A stretch of DNA of 64,000 nt from Cellulosimicrobium cellulans (GTDB lineage Bacteria > Actinomycetota > Actinomycetes > Actinomycetales > Cellulomonadaceae), in NCBI RefSeq assembly GCF_016921195.1, contig NZ_JAFGYF010000001.1, positions 1 to 64,000 of the forward strand, in the 5' to 3' direction. The stretch's first letter is position 1; each line of letters starts with the position of its first letter. A program made the translations under genes and the position numbers. The notes below the pieces were generated by a model, which worked only from the letters and a program-made list of their open reading frames with translations, did not search any database and was not told the DNA's origin. This document shows positions 17,568-26,648 of this stretch, one piece after another.

Positions 17568-17627
17568 TGGTCAACCGGTTGACCACTCGCCCGACGACCC
17601 GCTACGTTGTGCGCAACCGCTTAACCA
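17568..17627 (+). promoter_or_regulatory. fructan-operon promoter with two LacI-type operators
   Basis: Operator 1 is the perfect 18-bp palindrome TGGTCAACCGGTTGACCA (17568-17585). Operator 2 (17610-17627, reverse strand TGGTTAAGCGGTTGCGCA) matches it at 14 of 18 positions. Their centres are 42 bp apart, four helical turns. A promoter is interleaved: -35 TTGACC (17579-17584) inside operator 1, an 18-bp spacer and -10 TACGTT (17603-17608), so operator 2 covers the expected start site. The likely binder is the LacI protein encoded at 22394. Confidence 0.8.
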
Positions 17628-17642
17628 CGACGATGGGTAGCA

Positions 17643-19130
17643 ATGGACCAGCGAGGGTTCTACCAGCCGACCGACGCCTGGGTGGGGGACGTCATCCCCT
17701 GGCAGGAGGGCGGGGTCTTCCACCTCTTCTACCTGCACGAGACGCGTCGCACGCCGAAGGACGGCATGCCGTGGCACCGGGTCGTCACCGACAACCTGGT
17801 CGACTTCCACGACGCCGGGGAGGCGCTCGCCTCGGGTGGACCGTCCGCGGCGGACTTCAACGTCTACACGGGCAGCATCGTCGTGGACGACGAGGGGACG
17901 CACCACGCGTTCTACACCGGGCAGAACCCCGCCCACGTGGGTGCGGACGGGCGCCCGCTCCAGGTGGTCATGCACGCGACGAGCAGCGACGGCATGCGTT
18001 CCTGGCGGAGCCACCCCGAGGAGACGTTCGGCGCGACGCCCGGGTACGAGACCGGGGACTGGCGCGACCCGTTCGTCTTCTGGGACGCCCAGGCCGGGCT
18101 GTGGCGCATGCTGATCACGGCCCGCCACGACCACGGGCCGGAGCGCCGACGGGGCGTCATCGCCCAGTGCGTCTCGCGCGACCTGTCCACGTGGGAAGCC
18201 GCGGCGCCCTTCTGGGACCCGCGCCGGTACGTCGCCCACGAGTGCCCCGAGGTGTTCCAGTGGGGCGAGTGGTGGTACCTCGTGTACTCCGAGTTCAGCG
18301 ACGCCTTCACCACGCGCTACCGGATGGCCCGCAGCCTGGAGGGCCCGTGGCTCGTGCCCGAGCACGACACGCTCGACGGGCGCGCCTACTACGCCGCCAA
18401 GTCCGCGGAGCGCGACGGCCGGCGGTTCTTCTTCGGCTGGATCGCCTCGCGCGAGGGCGCGACCGACGACGGAGCGTGGCAGTGGGCGGGCACGATGTCC
18501 GTGCTCGAGGCCGAGCAGCGCGAGGACGGCACGCTCGTCTTCCACCCCACCCGCGAGCTGCGCGACACCTTCGCCGAGCCCGTGGACGTCGTCCCCGCCG
18601 GGACGTCACTGGTCGCCCCCGACGGGCTCGCGAGCGTCCTCTCGCCCGCGGACGCCCCGGCCGCGTTCCGGCTCACCGCCCGGTTCGACGTCGCCCAGGG
18701 CACGCGGGAGGTCGGCCTCCTGCTGCGTGCGAGCCCGGACGGCGACGAGGGGTACGTGCTGCGCCTCGAACCGCACCGACAGCGCCTCGTCCTGGACCGG
18801 TGGCCGCGCCGGCAGACCGGCACCGAGCAGTGGCAGATCTCCGGCGACGTGCCGTTCGCCGTCGAGCTCGAGCGCCCGTGCGCGCTCGACCTCGGCGAGC
18901 ACGAGCTCGAGGTGATCGTCGACGGGGACCTGTGCGTCGCCACGGTCGACGACGCGACGGTGCTGAGCACCCGCCTCTACGACCGGACGGACGGGCGCGT
19001 CGGAGCCTTCGTCGGGGAGGGCACCGCCATCCTCACCCGCCTCGCGCTCGCCCCCCGTGCGACGCACGACCCGGCGCGACCGCTCGACGACGCCACGGCC
19101 CTCGACGACGTGCTCGCCGCGGCCACCTAG
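17643..19130 (+). CDS. atypical GH32 family glycosidase (cytoplasmic)
   Basis: A 495-residue clan GH-J enzyme without a signal peptide, first gene of the fructan operon. The usual W-M-N-D-P-N-G nucleophile motif is replaced by W-V-G-D-V-I-P-W, which keeps only the catalytic Asp (D16). The other two GH32 signatures remain: the transition-state Asp in WRDPFVF (near 140) and the acid/base Glu in HECPEVFQW (near 201). The C-terminal beta-sandwich runs from about residue 330 and includes a VEL-EVIVDGD edge. The altered -1/+1 pocket suggests a substrate other than plain sucrose or inulin. Its position beside an ABC importer and a levan fructotransferase makes an imported fructan dimer such as difructose anhydride IV a reasonable guess, not a demonstrated function. 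Confidence 0.8.
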   Translation: MDQRGFYQPTDAWVGDVIPWQEGGVFHLFYLHETRRTPKDGMPWHRVVTDNLVDFHDAGEALASGGPSAADFNVYTGSIVVDDEGTHHAFYTGQNPAHVGADGRPLQVVMHATSSDGMRSWRSHPEETFGATPGYETGDWRDPFVFWDAQAGLWRMLITARHDHGPERRRGVIAQCVSRDLSTWEAAAPFWDPRRYVAHECPEVFQWGEWWYLVYSEFSDAFTTRYRMARSLEGPWLVPEHDTLDGRAYYAAKSAERDGRRFFFGWIASREGATDDGAWQWAGTMSVLEAEQREDGTLVFHPTRELRDTFAEPVDVVPAGTSLVAPDGLASVLSPADAPAAFRLTARFDVAQGTREVGLLLRASPDGDEGYVLRLEPHRQRLVLDRWPRRQTGTEQWQISGDVPFAVELERPCALDLGEHELEVIVDGDLCVATVDDATVLSTRLYDRTDGRVGAFVGEGTAILTRLALAPRATHDPARPLDDATALDDVLAAAT

Positions 19131-19184
19131 ACCGCATCTCGACCTGCTGCCCCTACCCATCCCTTGATCGACGGAGATTTGACC

Positions 19185-20522
19185 ATGGCCATCAGGAAGC
19201 GCAACGCAGCACTCCTCGCCGCCGTCACCGCCACCGCGCTCGCGCTCACCGGCTGCGCGGGCGGGACCGGCGGCGGCGACCCCACCGACGTGAACCCCGA
19301 GGGGGAGATCGAACCTCGCGAGATCTCCTGGCTCCTCTCACGACCCGCCGACGGTGGCGTGATCACCGCGATGGAGCAGATCGCCGACGAGTACGCGGCC
19401 GACCACCCCGGCTTCTCGCTGAACCTCATCACCACGCCCGACCGGCCGTCGTACATCCAGAAGTACGAGACCCTCGCGGCCGCGAACAAGCTCCCGGAGC
19501 TCTTCGACACCGACGCCACGCCCTTCGCGCAGAAGCTCGCGAGCCAGGGCCGGATGATCGACGTCGACGCCCTGCTCGACGACCTCGGGCTGGCCGAGGA
19601 CTATCGCGAAGCCGCGCTGGGCTACCAGCGGTTCGACGACGGCTCGCTGTACATGGTGCCGTTCGAGTTCCAGCTCGAGTTCTTCTGGTACAACACGGCA
19701 CTGTTCGAGGCGGCCGGCGTCACGGTCCCCGCGACGCTCGACGACTTCCCGCAGCTGTGCCGGGACCTGCGCGCCCAGGGCATCACGCCGATCGCGCTCG
19801 ACGGCCAGGACCAGTGGCCGCTCGAGCGGTACATGGCCTACTACCCGTTCCGGATGGCGGGCCCGCAGTACGTGCAGGACCTCAAGAACGGTGACGCGTC
19901 GTTCTCCGACCCCGCCGGCGTGGCCGCCGCCGAGTGGCTGTCCGAGCTCGGAGAGGCCGGGTGCTTCCAGGAGGGCTTCTCCTCCACGGGCTACGCCGAC
20001 GCCCAGGCGCTGTTCACGTCGGGGAAGGCCGCCGTCTACAACATCGGGACGTGGGAGCTGGGCAACCTCGCCACCGAGGCGCTCGACCCGGGCGTGCGCG
20101 ACGACGTCGACTACTTCACCCTCCCGACCGTCGACGGCGCGGTCACCACGGACGACGAGTACGTCACGCCGTCCGGGATCGGCATGGCGGTCAACGCCCA
20201 GACGTACGACCCGCTGGTCCGGGACTTCCTGAAGTTCGCGCTCGAGCGGTACCCCGAGATCTACGCGGCCACGGGCGCGCTGTCGCCGACGACGACAGCG
20301 ACGACCACGATCCCGGCCGACGCGACCCCGCTGTACTCCCGCGCCGTCGAGCAGGCCGACACGGTCGGACCGCAGATCGCGATGCCCTGGGACACGCAGC
20401 TCGACCCGGCGACCAACACCCGGCTCCAGCAGGAGCTCACGCTCCTGGTCCAGGGCGACATCACTCCCGAGGAGTTCGTGGCGACCATGGACGCGACGCT
20501 GCAGGAGAACATCGATGGTTGA
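19185..20522 (+). CDS. CUT1 ABC transporter substrate-binding lipoprotein (fructan products)
   Basis: A 445-residue family 1 solute-binding protein. The N-terminus is a lipoprotein signal (AVTATALALTGC, Cys near residue 25) and it should be tethered to the outer face of the membrane. The body has the extracellular-binding-protein pattern, with aromatic clusters (FFWYNTALFEAAGV; AVYNIGTWELGN). ATG 19185 is chosen because the lipoprotein signal begins there and GGAG precedes it. It follows the atypical GH32 by 54 bp and overlaps the first permease by 8 nt. The substrate is inferred from its GH32 neighbours. Confidence 0.87.
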   Translation: MAIRKRNAALLAAVTATALALTGCAGGTGGGDPTDVNPEGEIEPREISWLLSRPADGGVITAMEQIADEYAADHPGFSLNLITTPDRPSYIQKYETLAAANKLPELFDTDATPFAQKLASQGRMIDVDALLDDLGLAEDYREAALGYQRFDDGSLYMVPFEFQLEFFWYNTALFEAAGVTVPATLDDFPQLCRDLRAQGITPIALDGQDQWPLERYMAYYPFRMAGPQYVQDLKNGDASFSDPAGVAAAEWLSELGEAGCFQEGFSSTGYADAQALFTSGKAAVYNIGTWELGNLATEALDPGVRDDVDYFTLPTVDGAVTTDDEYVTPSGIGMAVNAQTYDPLVRDFLKFALERYPEIYAATGALSPTTTATTTIPADATPLYSRAVEQADTVGPQIAMPWDTQLDPATNTRLQQELTLLVQGDITPEEFVATMDATLQENIDG

Positions 20523-21489
20523 CACAGCGACGGTCGAGGTCGAGGCCCAGCCTCGGCCTCGGCCTCGGCCTCGACAGCAGGCACGGCGCACACCGCTGAG
20601 GTCGTCGATGCTGCCCCGCCGGTCCCGGATCGCGGTCCTGGTCTTCCTGGTGCCTCCGCTCGTCCTGTACGGCGTGGCGGTGCTGCTGCCGATCGTGCAG
20701 TCCCTGGTCCTGAGCCTGTTCCGGTGGGACGGCATCAGCGACATGGACTTCGTCGGCCTCGACAACTACACCAGGATGTTCACGCGCGACGACGTCTTCT
20801 GGACCGCGTTCGGCAACGCCCTCGGGTACCTGGCGATCTGCCTCGTGCTCCAGCTCGGCGGCGCGCTGGCCGTGGCGGGTCTGCTGACGGCGCTCCCCCG
20901 GGCACGCGAGCTCGTCAAGACCCTCTACCTGCTGCCGGCCGTCATCTCGACCGTCGCGATCGCGTTCCTGTTCCAGCGCATCTACTCCCTCGAGCCCGTC
21001 GGCCTGCTCAACCAGGTCCTCGCCTGGGTCGGGCTGGAGAACCTGCAGACGGCGTGGCTGTCGAACGTGGACACGGTGCTCGCCGCGGTGTCCGTGCCCG
21101 AGGGATGGCGCTTCACCGGCCTGTACATGCTCATCGTCTACGCGGCGCTCATCGCCGTGCCCCGCGAGCTCGAGGAGGCCGCGCGCCTCGACGGGGCCTC
21201 GTGGTGGCAGGTGTTCTGGCGCATCCGCTTCCCCTACATCCGGCCGGTCTGGATCACGACGACGATCATGGCGACGACCTTCGCGCTGCGCGGGTTCGAC
21301 ATCCCGTACCTGCTCACGAACGGCGGCCCCGGCCAGGCCTCCGAGCTGCTGACGACCTACATGTACAAGACCGCGTTCGTGCACACGGACTACGGCTACG
21401 CCAGCGCGATCTCCGTGTTCATCGTGGTCGAGTGCCTTGTCGCCGTCGGCCTCATCTTCCTCCTGCTCCGTCGAAGGGACGCCTCGTGA
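20515..21489 (+). CDS. CUT1 ABC transporter permease (MalF type)
   Basis: A 324-residue inner-membrane permease with six predicted membrane segments and the EAA loop EEAARLDGASWWQVFWRIRFP near residue 220, which docks the ATPase. The N-terminal tail has a short Pro-Arg repeat encoded by tandem CTCGGC units (about 20545-20573), probably a slippage-prone but harmless linker. It overlaps both neighbours by 4-8 nt. No ATPase gene lies in the operon; actinobacterial CUT1 systems commonly use a shared MsiK-type ATPase. Confidence 0.87.
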   Translation: MVDTATVEVEAQPRPRPRPRQQARRTPLRSSMLPRRSRIAVLVFLVPPLVLYGVAVLLPIVQSLVLSLFRWDGISDMDFVGLDNYTRMFTRDDVFWTAFGNALGYLAICLVLQLGGALAVAGLLTALPRARELVKTLYLLPAVISTVAIAFLFQRIYSLEPVGLLNQVLAWVGLENLQTAWLSNVDTVLAAVSVPEGWRFTGLYMLIVYAALIAVPRELEEAARLDGASWWQVFWRIRFPYIRPVWITTTIMATTFALRGFDIPYLLTNGGPGQASELLTTYMYKTAFVHTDYGYASAISVFIVVECLVAVGLIFLLLRRRDAS

Positions 21490-22397
21490 CCACGCCCGTC
21501 CTGGCCCGATCCACGGGCGACACCGCACGGCCCACGCGACCGCCGGCCCGCGCGCACGCGCGCTCGTCGCGGCTGCGCGTGCAGCGGACGCTGCTGACCG
21601 CGACGATCGTCGCGATCGTCGTCGTCCAGGTCTACCCGCTCGCCTGGCTGTTCCTCACGAGCTTCCGGACCGCGGCGGACTTCGCCGGCGGCAACCCGTT
21701 CGCCATCCCCGGAGAGCTCACGCTCGACAACTACTCGCGGGCGTTCGCGACCGGCAACCTGTGGCTGAACATCGTCAACAGCTTCGTCGTGACCCTCGGC
21801 GCGAGCGCGCTGATCGTCGTCGCCGGGATGATGGGTGCCTTCGCGCTGCAGGTGCTCGGCTTCCGCTTCAGCGGGCTCGTGCGCGCGCTGTTCCTGCTGG
21901 GCATCATCGTGCCCGTGCAGATCGCGCTCGTCCCGCTCTTCGTCGACTACGCCCAGGTGGGGCTGCTCGACACGTACGCCTCCATGATCATCCCGCTCGC
22001 GGCCTTCTCGCTGCCCATGGCGATCTACCTGTTCTCGTCGTTCTACGAGTACATCCCCCGAGAGATGTACGAGGCGGCGTCGCTCGACGGCGCGGGCCCG
22101 TACCGGATCTTCGCGCGCATCACGACCCCGCTGTCGGTGAACACCATCATCACGGTGGTCCTCGTGAACAGCATCTTCATCTGGAACGACTTCATCTTCG
22201 CCAACACGTTCGTGCTGTCCGACGGGCTCAAGACCATCCCGCTCGGTCTGCAGAACTACATCGGCGCGATGGGGAACACCGACTGGACGGCGACCTTCGC
22301 GGCCGTGTGCGTCACCGTGACGCCGTTGCTGCTGGTGTTCCTCGTCCTGAACAAGGCGATGATCAACGGACTCGAGAGCGGGGTGACCAAGGGATGA
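21486..22397 (+). CDS. CUT1 ABC transporter permease (MalG type)
   Basis: A 303-residue partner permease with six membrane segments. The EAA loop MYEAASLDGAGPYRIFARITTPL lies near residue 198, and the MalG-like NDFIFANTFVLSDGLKTIPLGLQ stretch near 235. GTG 21486 overlaps the upstream stop by 4 nt, and the LacI gene overlaps its own stop by 4 nt (ATGA). Transporter and regulator are therefore translationally coupled. Confidence 0.87.
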   Translation: MTTPVLARSTGDTARPTRPPARAHARSSRLRVQRTLLTATIVAIVVVQVYPLAWLFLTSFRTAADFAGGNPFAIPGELTLDNYSRAFATGNLWLNIVNSFVVTLGASALIVVAGMMGAFALQVLGFRFSGLVRALFLLGIIVPVQIALVPLFVDYAQVGLLDTYASMIIPLAAFSLPMAIYLFSSFYEYIPREMYEAASLDGAGPYRIFARITTPLSVNTIITVVLVNSIFIWNDFIFANTFVLSDGLKTIPLGLQNYIGAMGNTDWTATFAAVCVTVTPLLLVFLVLNKAMINGLESGVTKG

Positions 22398-23413
22398 GCA
22401 CAGCAGGCAACGGCAAGCCCGGTGCGGCCGTCACGATGCGCGACGTCGCGAAGCTCGCGGGCGTCTCGGTCGCCACGGTCTCGCACGTCGTGAACGACAA
22501 GCCCGGTGCGCGCATCGGCACGGACGCCCGGCGACGGGTCCGCGAGGCCGTCGAGCAGCTCGGCTACCGCCCCAACGCACTGGCGAAGACGCTCTCTCGC
22601 GGCACGTCGGCGTTCATCGGCCTCGTCGCCGACGAGATCGCGACCACCCCGTTCGCGGGCCAGATCATCCACGGTGCGCAGGACGAGGCGTGGAAGCACG
22701 GCTACGTGCTGCTCGTCGCCAACACCGACGGCAACGTCGCTGCGGAGAACGACGCCATCGCGATGATGCTCGAGCACCAGGTGCGCGGGATCCTCTACTC
22801 CACCTGGTACCACCGCGAGATCGTCGTCCCCGAGTCGCTGCACCAGACCGACACGATCCTGGTCGACTGCTACGCCGACGGCAGCGGCCTGCCGGCCGTG
22901 GTCCCCGACGAGGAGCAGGGCGGCCGGACCGCCACCGAGGAGCTCCTCGCCACGGGCCACCGACGCATCGCCTTCCTCAACACGACCACCCCGTCCCCCG
23001 CCCAGACCGGTCGTCTGGCCGGATACCGCGCCGCCCTCGAGGCGGCCGGCGTCGGCTACGACCCCGGGCTCGTCCTGTCCGTGGCACCCGAGCAGGAGGG
23101 TGGCTACGCCGGGACGTCGCACGTCGTCGAGTCCGGCGCGACGGCCGTGTTCTGTCACAACGACCGCGTGGCGATGGGCGTGTACGACGGCCTGCGGGAG
23201 CGCGGGCTGCGCATCCCCGACGACGTCGCCGTCATGGGCTTCGACAACCAGGACGTCATCGCCGCCCACCTGCGCCCGACCCTGTCCACGGTGGCGCTGC
23301 CGCACTACGAGCTGGGTGCCGCGGGCGTGCGGATGCTCCTCGGCGTCGACCCCTCGCCGGACGACGAGCCCCGTCTCATCGCCTGCCCGCCTGTCCGCCG
23401 GCACTCGGTCTGA
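22394..23413 (+). CDS. LacI-family regulator of the fructan operon
   Basis: A 339-residue repressor. Residues about 17-65 are the HTH plus hinge (TMRDVAKLAGVSVATVSHVVND, then a RPNALAKTL hinge helix), followed by a periplasmic-binding-like effector domain (residues about 75-335). It is encoded inside the operon it probably controls. The palindromic operators at 17568-17627 are the obvious targets. The effector is unknown; a fructan-derived sugar imported by the adjacent transporter is likely. Confidence 0.87.
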   Translation: MSTAGNGKPGAAVTMRDVAKLAGVSVATVSHVVNDKPGARIGTDARRRVREAVEQLGYRPNALAKTLSRGTSAFIGLVADEIATTPFAGQIIHGAQDEAWKHGYVLLVANTDGNVAAENDAIAMMLEHQVRGILYSTWYHREIVVPESLHQTDTILVDCYADGSGLPAVVPDEEQGGRTATEELLATGHRRIAFLNTTTPSPAQTGRLAGYRAALEAAGVGYDPGLVLSVAPEQEGGYAGTSHVVESGATAVFCHNDRVAMGVYDGLRERGLRIPDDVAVMGFDNQDVIAAHLRPTLSTVALPHYELGAAGVRMLLGVDPSPDDEPRLIACPPVRRHSV

Positions 23414-23425
23414 GGAGTCGATCCC

Positions 23426-24880
23426 GTGCCCCCGACGAGCACCACCGTGCCCCGGCCCCGATTCCACTTCACCCCCCGGCGACACTGGATGAACGACCCC
23501 AACGGGCTCGTGCACCACGGCGGCCTGTGGCACCTGTACTTCCAGCACAACCCCGAGGGTTCCGACTGGGGCAACATGAGCTGGGGCCACGCCACGAGCC
23601 CCGACCTGGAGCACTGGACCGAGCACCCCGTGGCGCTGGCGCACCGGACGGGCGAGCAGATCTTCTCCGGCTCCGTCGTGGCGTCGCGTGCCGGCGGCGA
23701 CGTCCTCACGGCCTTCTACACGAGCGCCTACGACGACGGGCACCAGGCACAGTCCAGGGCGACCAGCCTCGACGGCGGCTTCACGTGGAAGACCGACCCC
23801 GCCGACCCGATCCTCGACCGGGGCACCACCGCGTTCCGCGACCCCAAGGTGATCCGCTACGACGACGGCCGCCACCCCCGCTGGGTCATGCTCACCGTCG
23901 AGGCGGACGACCGGCAGGTCCTGCTCTACGCCTCCACCGACCTGGTGACCTGGGAGCACCTGAGCACCTTCGGTCCCCTGGGGGCGGCGGGTGTCGTGTG
24001 GGAGTGTCCGGACCTCGTCAGGCTGCCCCTGGACGGTGACGGCGACGACGCTCGGTGGGTGCTCCTGCTCAGCACCAACCCGGTCGGCGACGACCCCGAC
24101 CCCGCGGGCTCGTCGATGCACTACGTCGTCGGGCACTTCGACGGGACCGCGTTCGTCCCGGACACCCCCGAGCTCCGCCGGCTCGACCACGGCCGTGACT
24201 ACTACGCGGCCGTCACGTTCGACGACGCCCCGGGCGGCGAGGCCGTGACGATCGGCTGGATGGGCAACTGGCGCTACGCGCACGCGTTCCCGTCCGACCC
24301 CTGGCGCGGCGCGATGTCGTTGCCACGCGTCCTCGGGCTCCGCACCGTGCAAGGACGACCCACGCTCATGCAGGCACCGCCGGCCTTCGTCCGCGAGCGC
24401 CTCACCCACGCGGCGGCGACCTCGGTCGCCGTCGTCGACCGCCCGGCGGAGCTCTCGCTCACCGGGCACGTCCTGGTCGAGCTCGGCTGGGACCCCGCAA
24501 CGACCGGCACGCTCCGCGTGCGGCTGCGCGGGGCGGCGGACGCCTTCGTCGACCTGGTGCACGCACCCGGGACCGGGAGCCTGCGCCTCACGCGCGGCGG
24601 CCCGGCCGCCGAGGCGGTGCACCCCGACTTCCCGTCGACGACCGCCGTCCCCCTGCCGGGCGACCGCCCGGCACGCCTGCTCCTCAGCCTCGACGGACCC
24701 CTCCTCGAGGTCTTCGTCGGGGACGGTGAGGCGGCTGCGTCGAACCTGGTCCTCCTGGGGGCCGGCGGTGTGACCGCGAGCCTCGAGACGGCACGGCCAG
24801 GAACCGTGCACGTGACCGCGGTCGACATCGAGGCGCCCAGCGATGCCGACGCCCCCGAACCTGCCGCCGCACTGGGCTGA
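23426..24880 (+). CDS. GH32 beta-fructosidase (cytoplasmic levanase/inulinase/sucrase)
   Basis: A 484-residue canonical GH32 enzyme with no signal peptide. The nucleophile is in WMNDPNG (D24), the transition-state Asp in FRDPK (near 137) and the acid/base Glu in WECPD (near 194). The five-bladed propeller spans about residues 15-320 and the beta-sandwich about 345-470. It would release fructose from imported levan- or inulin-type oligosaccharides. GTG 23426 has GAGGAG upstream. It follows lacI by 12 bp and is the last gene before a 93-bp gap. Confidence 0.9.
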   Translation: MPPTSTTVPRPRFHFTPRRHWMNDPNGLVHHGGLWHLYFQHNPEGSDWGNMSWGHATSPDLEHWTEHPVALAHRTGEQIFSGSVVASRAGGDVLTAFYTSAYDDGHQAQSRATSLDGGFTWKTDPADPILDRGTTAFRDPKVIRYDDGRHPRWVMLTVEADDRQVLLYASTDLVTWEHLSTFGPLGAAGVVWECPDLVRLPLDGDGDDARWVLLLSTNPVGDDPDPAGSSMHYVVGHFDGTAFVPDTPELRRLDHGRDYYAAVTFDDAPGGEAVTIGWMGNWRYAHAFPSDPWRGAMSLPRVLGLRTVQGRPTLMQAPPAFVRERLTHAAATSVAVVDRPAELSLTGHVLVELGWDPATTGTLRVRLRGAADAFVDLVHAPGTGSLRLTRGGPAAEAVHPDFPSTTAVPLPGDRPARLLLSLDGPLLEVFVGDGEAAASNLVLLGAGGVTASLETARPGTVHVTAVDIEAPSDADAPEPAAALG

Positions 24881-24973
24881 CGAGCTCTTCCCTCCTGCCA
24901 GCCGTCCTTCCACCACCGCCCGAACCAGGGTGAACGCTTCGTCGCGCCCACCCGTCCACGAGAGGAACCAGCA

Positions 24974-26539
24974 ATGACGCCGTCCGTCTCGCGCCGCACC
25001 GTGCTCCAGGGAGCCGGCGCCGGAGCACTCGCGCTGATCTTCGGCGGCGCCGTGCCGTCCGCAGCCCGAGCAGCAGCCCCGGGCTCGCTCCGCGCCGTCT
25101 ACCACATGACTCCGCCCAGCGGCTGGCTCTGCGACCCGCAACGCCCGGTCACCACGCACGGCGCCTACCAGCTGTACTACCTGCACTCCGACCAGAACAA
25201 CGGCCCCGGCGGCTGGGACCACGCGACCACGACCGACGGCGTCGCCTTCACCCACCACGGCACCGTGATGCCGCTGCAGCCCGACTTCCCGGTCTGGTCC
25301 GGGTCGGCCGTCGTCGACACGGCGAACACGGCCGGCTTCGGCGCCGGAGCGGTCGTCGCGCTCGCGACCCAGCCGACCGACGGGATCCGCAGGTACCAGG
25401 AGCAGTACCTCTACTGGTCGACCGACGGCGGCTTCACGTTCACCGCCCTGCCCGACCCCGTCATCGTCAACACCGACGGTCGCGCCGCGACGACGCCCGC
25501 CGAGATCGAGAACGCCGAGTGGTTCCGCGACCCCAAGATCCACTGGGACGCCACCCGGGCCGAGTGGGTCTGCGTCATCGGACGGCTGCGGTACGCCGCC
25601 TTCTACACCTCGCCGAACCTGCGCGACTGGACGCTGCGCCGCAACTTCGACTACCCGAACCACGCCCTCGGCGGCATCGAGTGCCCCGACCTGTTCGAGA
25701 TGACCGCCGACGACGGGACACGCCACTGGGTGCTCGGCGCCAGCATGGACGCCTACGGGGTCGGTCTGCCGATGACCTACGCCTACTGGACGGGCACGTG
25801 GGACGGCGAGCAGTTCCTCGCGGACGACCTCACCCCGCAGTGGCTCGACTGGGGCTGGGACTGGTACGCCGCCGTCACCTGGCCCTCGGCCGACGCACCG
25901 GAGACCAAGCGGCTCGCCGTCGCGTGGATGAACAACTGGAAGTACGCCGCCCGCGACGTCCCTACCGACGCGACCGACGGCTACAACGGCCAGAACTCGA
26001 TCGTCCGCGAGCTACGGCTCGCCCGACAGCCCGGTGGTTGGTACAGCCTCCTGAGCAGCCCGGTGACGGCGCTGGCGAGCTACGTCACCGCGACCACCAC
26101 GCTGCCCGACCGGACCGTGGACGGCAGCGCCGTGCTGCCCTGGACCGGACGCGCGTACGAGATCGAGCTCGACATCGCCTGGGACACCGCGACGAACGTC
26201 GGCATCTCCGTAGGACGCTCCCCCGACGGCTCCCGGCACACGAACATCGGCAAGTACGGAGCGGACCTGTACGTCGACCGCGGACCCTCGGACCTCGCCG
26301 GCTACTCGCTCGCGCCCTACTCGCGCGCCGCCGCCCCCATCGACGCCGGCGCCAGGTCGGTGCACCTGCGCATCCTCGTCGACACCCAGAGCGTCGAGGT
26401 CTTCGTCAACGCGGGCCACACCGTGCTCTCGCAACAGGTCCACTTCGCCGAGACAGACACGGGGATCTCGCTCTACACCGACGGCGGCCCCGCGCGGTTC
26501 ACCGGCATCACGATCCGCGAGCTCGGGGAGGCGATCTAG
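24974..26539 (+). CDS. lftA: levan fructotransferase (DFA IV-forming), secreted
   Basis: A 521-residue GH32 enzyme very close in sequence to the Arthrobacter/Paenarthrobacter levan fructotransferases, as I recall them, which convert levan to difructose anhydride IV (EC 4.2.2.16). The N-terminus has a Tat-type signal (SRRTVLQGAGAG, cleavage near residue 33-35). The nucleophile is in GWLCDPQRPV (D54) instead of WMNDPNG, the LFT hallmark. FRDPKIHWD and IECPDLFE supply the other catalytic acids. WGWDWYAAVTWP and an SVEVFVN edge close the protein. It has AGGAA before the ATG and no clear separate promoter, so it may be co-transcribed with the upstream operon. The function is confident at family level; the product was not tested. 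Confidence 0.9.
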   Translation: MTPSVSRRTVLQGAGAGALALIFGGAVPSAARAAAPGSLRAVYHMTPPSGWLCDPQRPVTTHGAYQLYYLHSDQNNGPGGWDHATTTDGVAFTHHGTVMPLQPDFPVWSGSAVVDTANTAGFGAGAVVALATQPTDGIRRYQEQYLYWSTDGGFTFTALPDPVIVNTDGRAATTPAEIENAEWFRDPKIHWDATRAEWVCVIGRLRYAAFYTSPNLRDWTLRRNFDYPNHALGGIECPDLFEMTADDGTRHWVLGASMDAYGVGLPMTYAYWTGTWDGEQFLADDLTPQWLDWGWDWYAAVTWPSADAPETKRLAVAWMNNWKYAARDVPTDATDGYNGQNSIVRELRLARQPGGWYSLLSSPVTALASYVTATTTLPDRTVDGSAVLPWTGRAYEIELDIAWDTATNVGISVGRSPDGSRHTNIGKYGADLYVDRGPSDLAGYSLAPYSRAAAPIDAGARSVHLRILVDTQSVEVFVNAGHTVLSQQVHFAETDTGISLYTDGGPARFTGITIRELGEAI

Positions 26540-26606
26540 GCCATGCCGCCATACCGCTCACCGAAGCGGCACCCGCAGAGGCGACCGACGACGACCGGCA
26601 CGTGCT

Positions 26607-26626
26607 TCGTCCGGGGGGCCGGACGA
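26607..26626. terminator. bidirectional terminator between convergent genes
   Basis: An 8-bp stem (CGTCCGG/CCGGACG plus a T-A pair) with a GGGG loop lies between the ends of the levan fructotransferase (+) and the lipoprotein GH32 (-). Confidence 0.6.
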
Positions 26627-26648
26627 TCGCGGGCGAACCACCCACGAA

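Noticed and set aside
20545-20573. CTCGGC tandem repeat as a phase-variable switch
   Set aside because: The 6-bp unit keeps the reading frame and lies in a flexible N-terminal tail, so changes in copy number would not switch the gene off.
22256-25726. A 1156-codon reverse-strand frame across permease, lacI and GH32
   Set aside because: Same artefact: the opposite strand has three recognisable genes with catalytic motifs and ribosome-binding sites.
24974-26539. Inulin fructotransferase (DFA III or DFA I forming) as identity of this enzyme
   Set aside because: Inulin fructotransferases belong to family GH91 with a beta-helix; this protein has GH32 motifs and the GWLCDP signature of levan fructotransferases.
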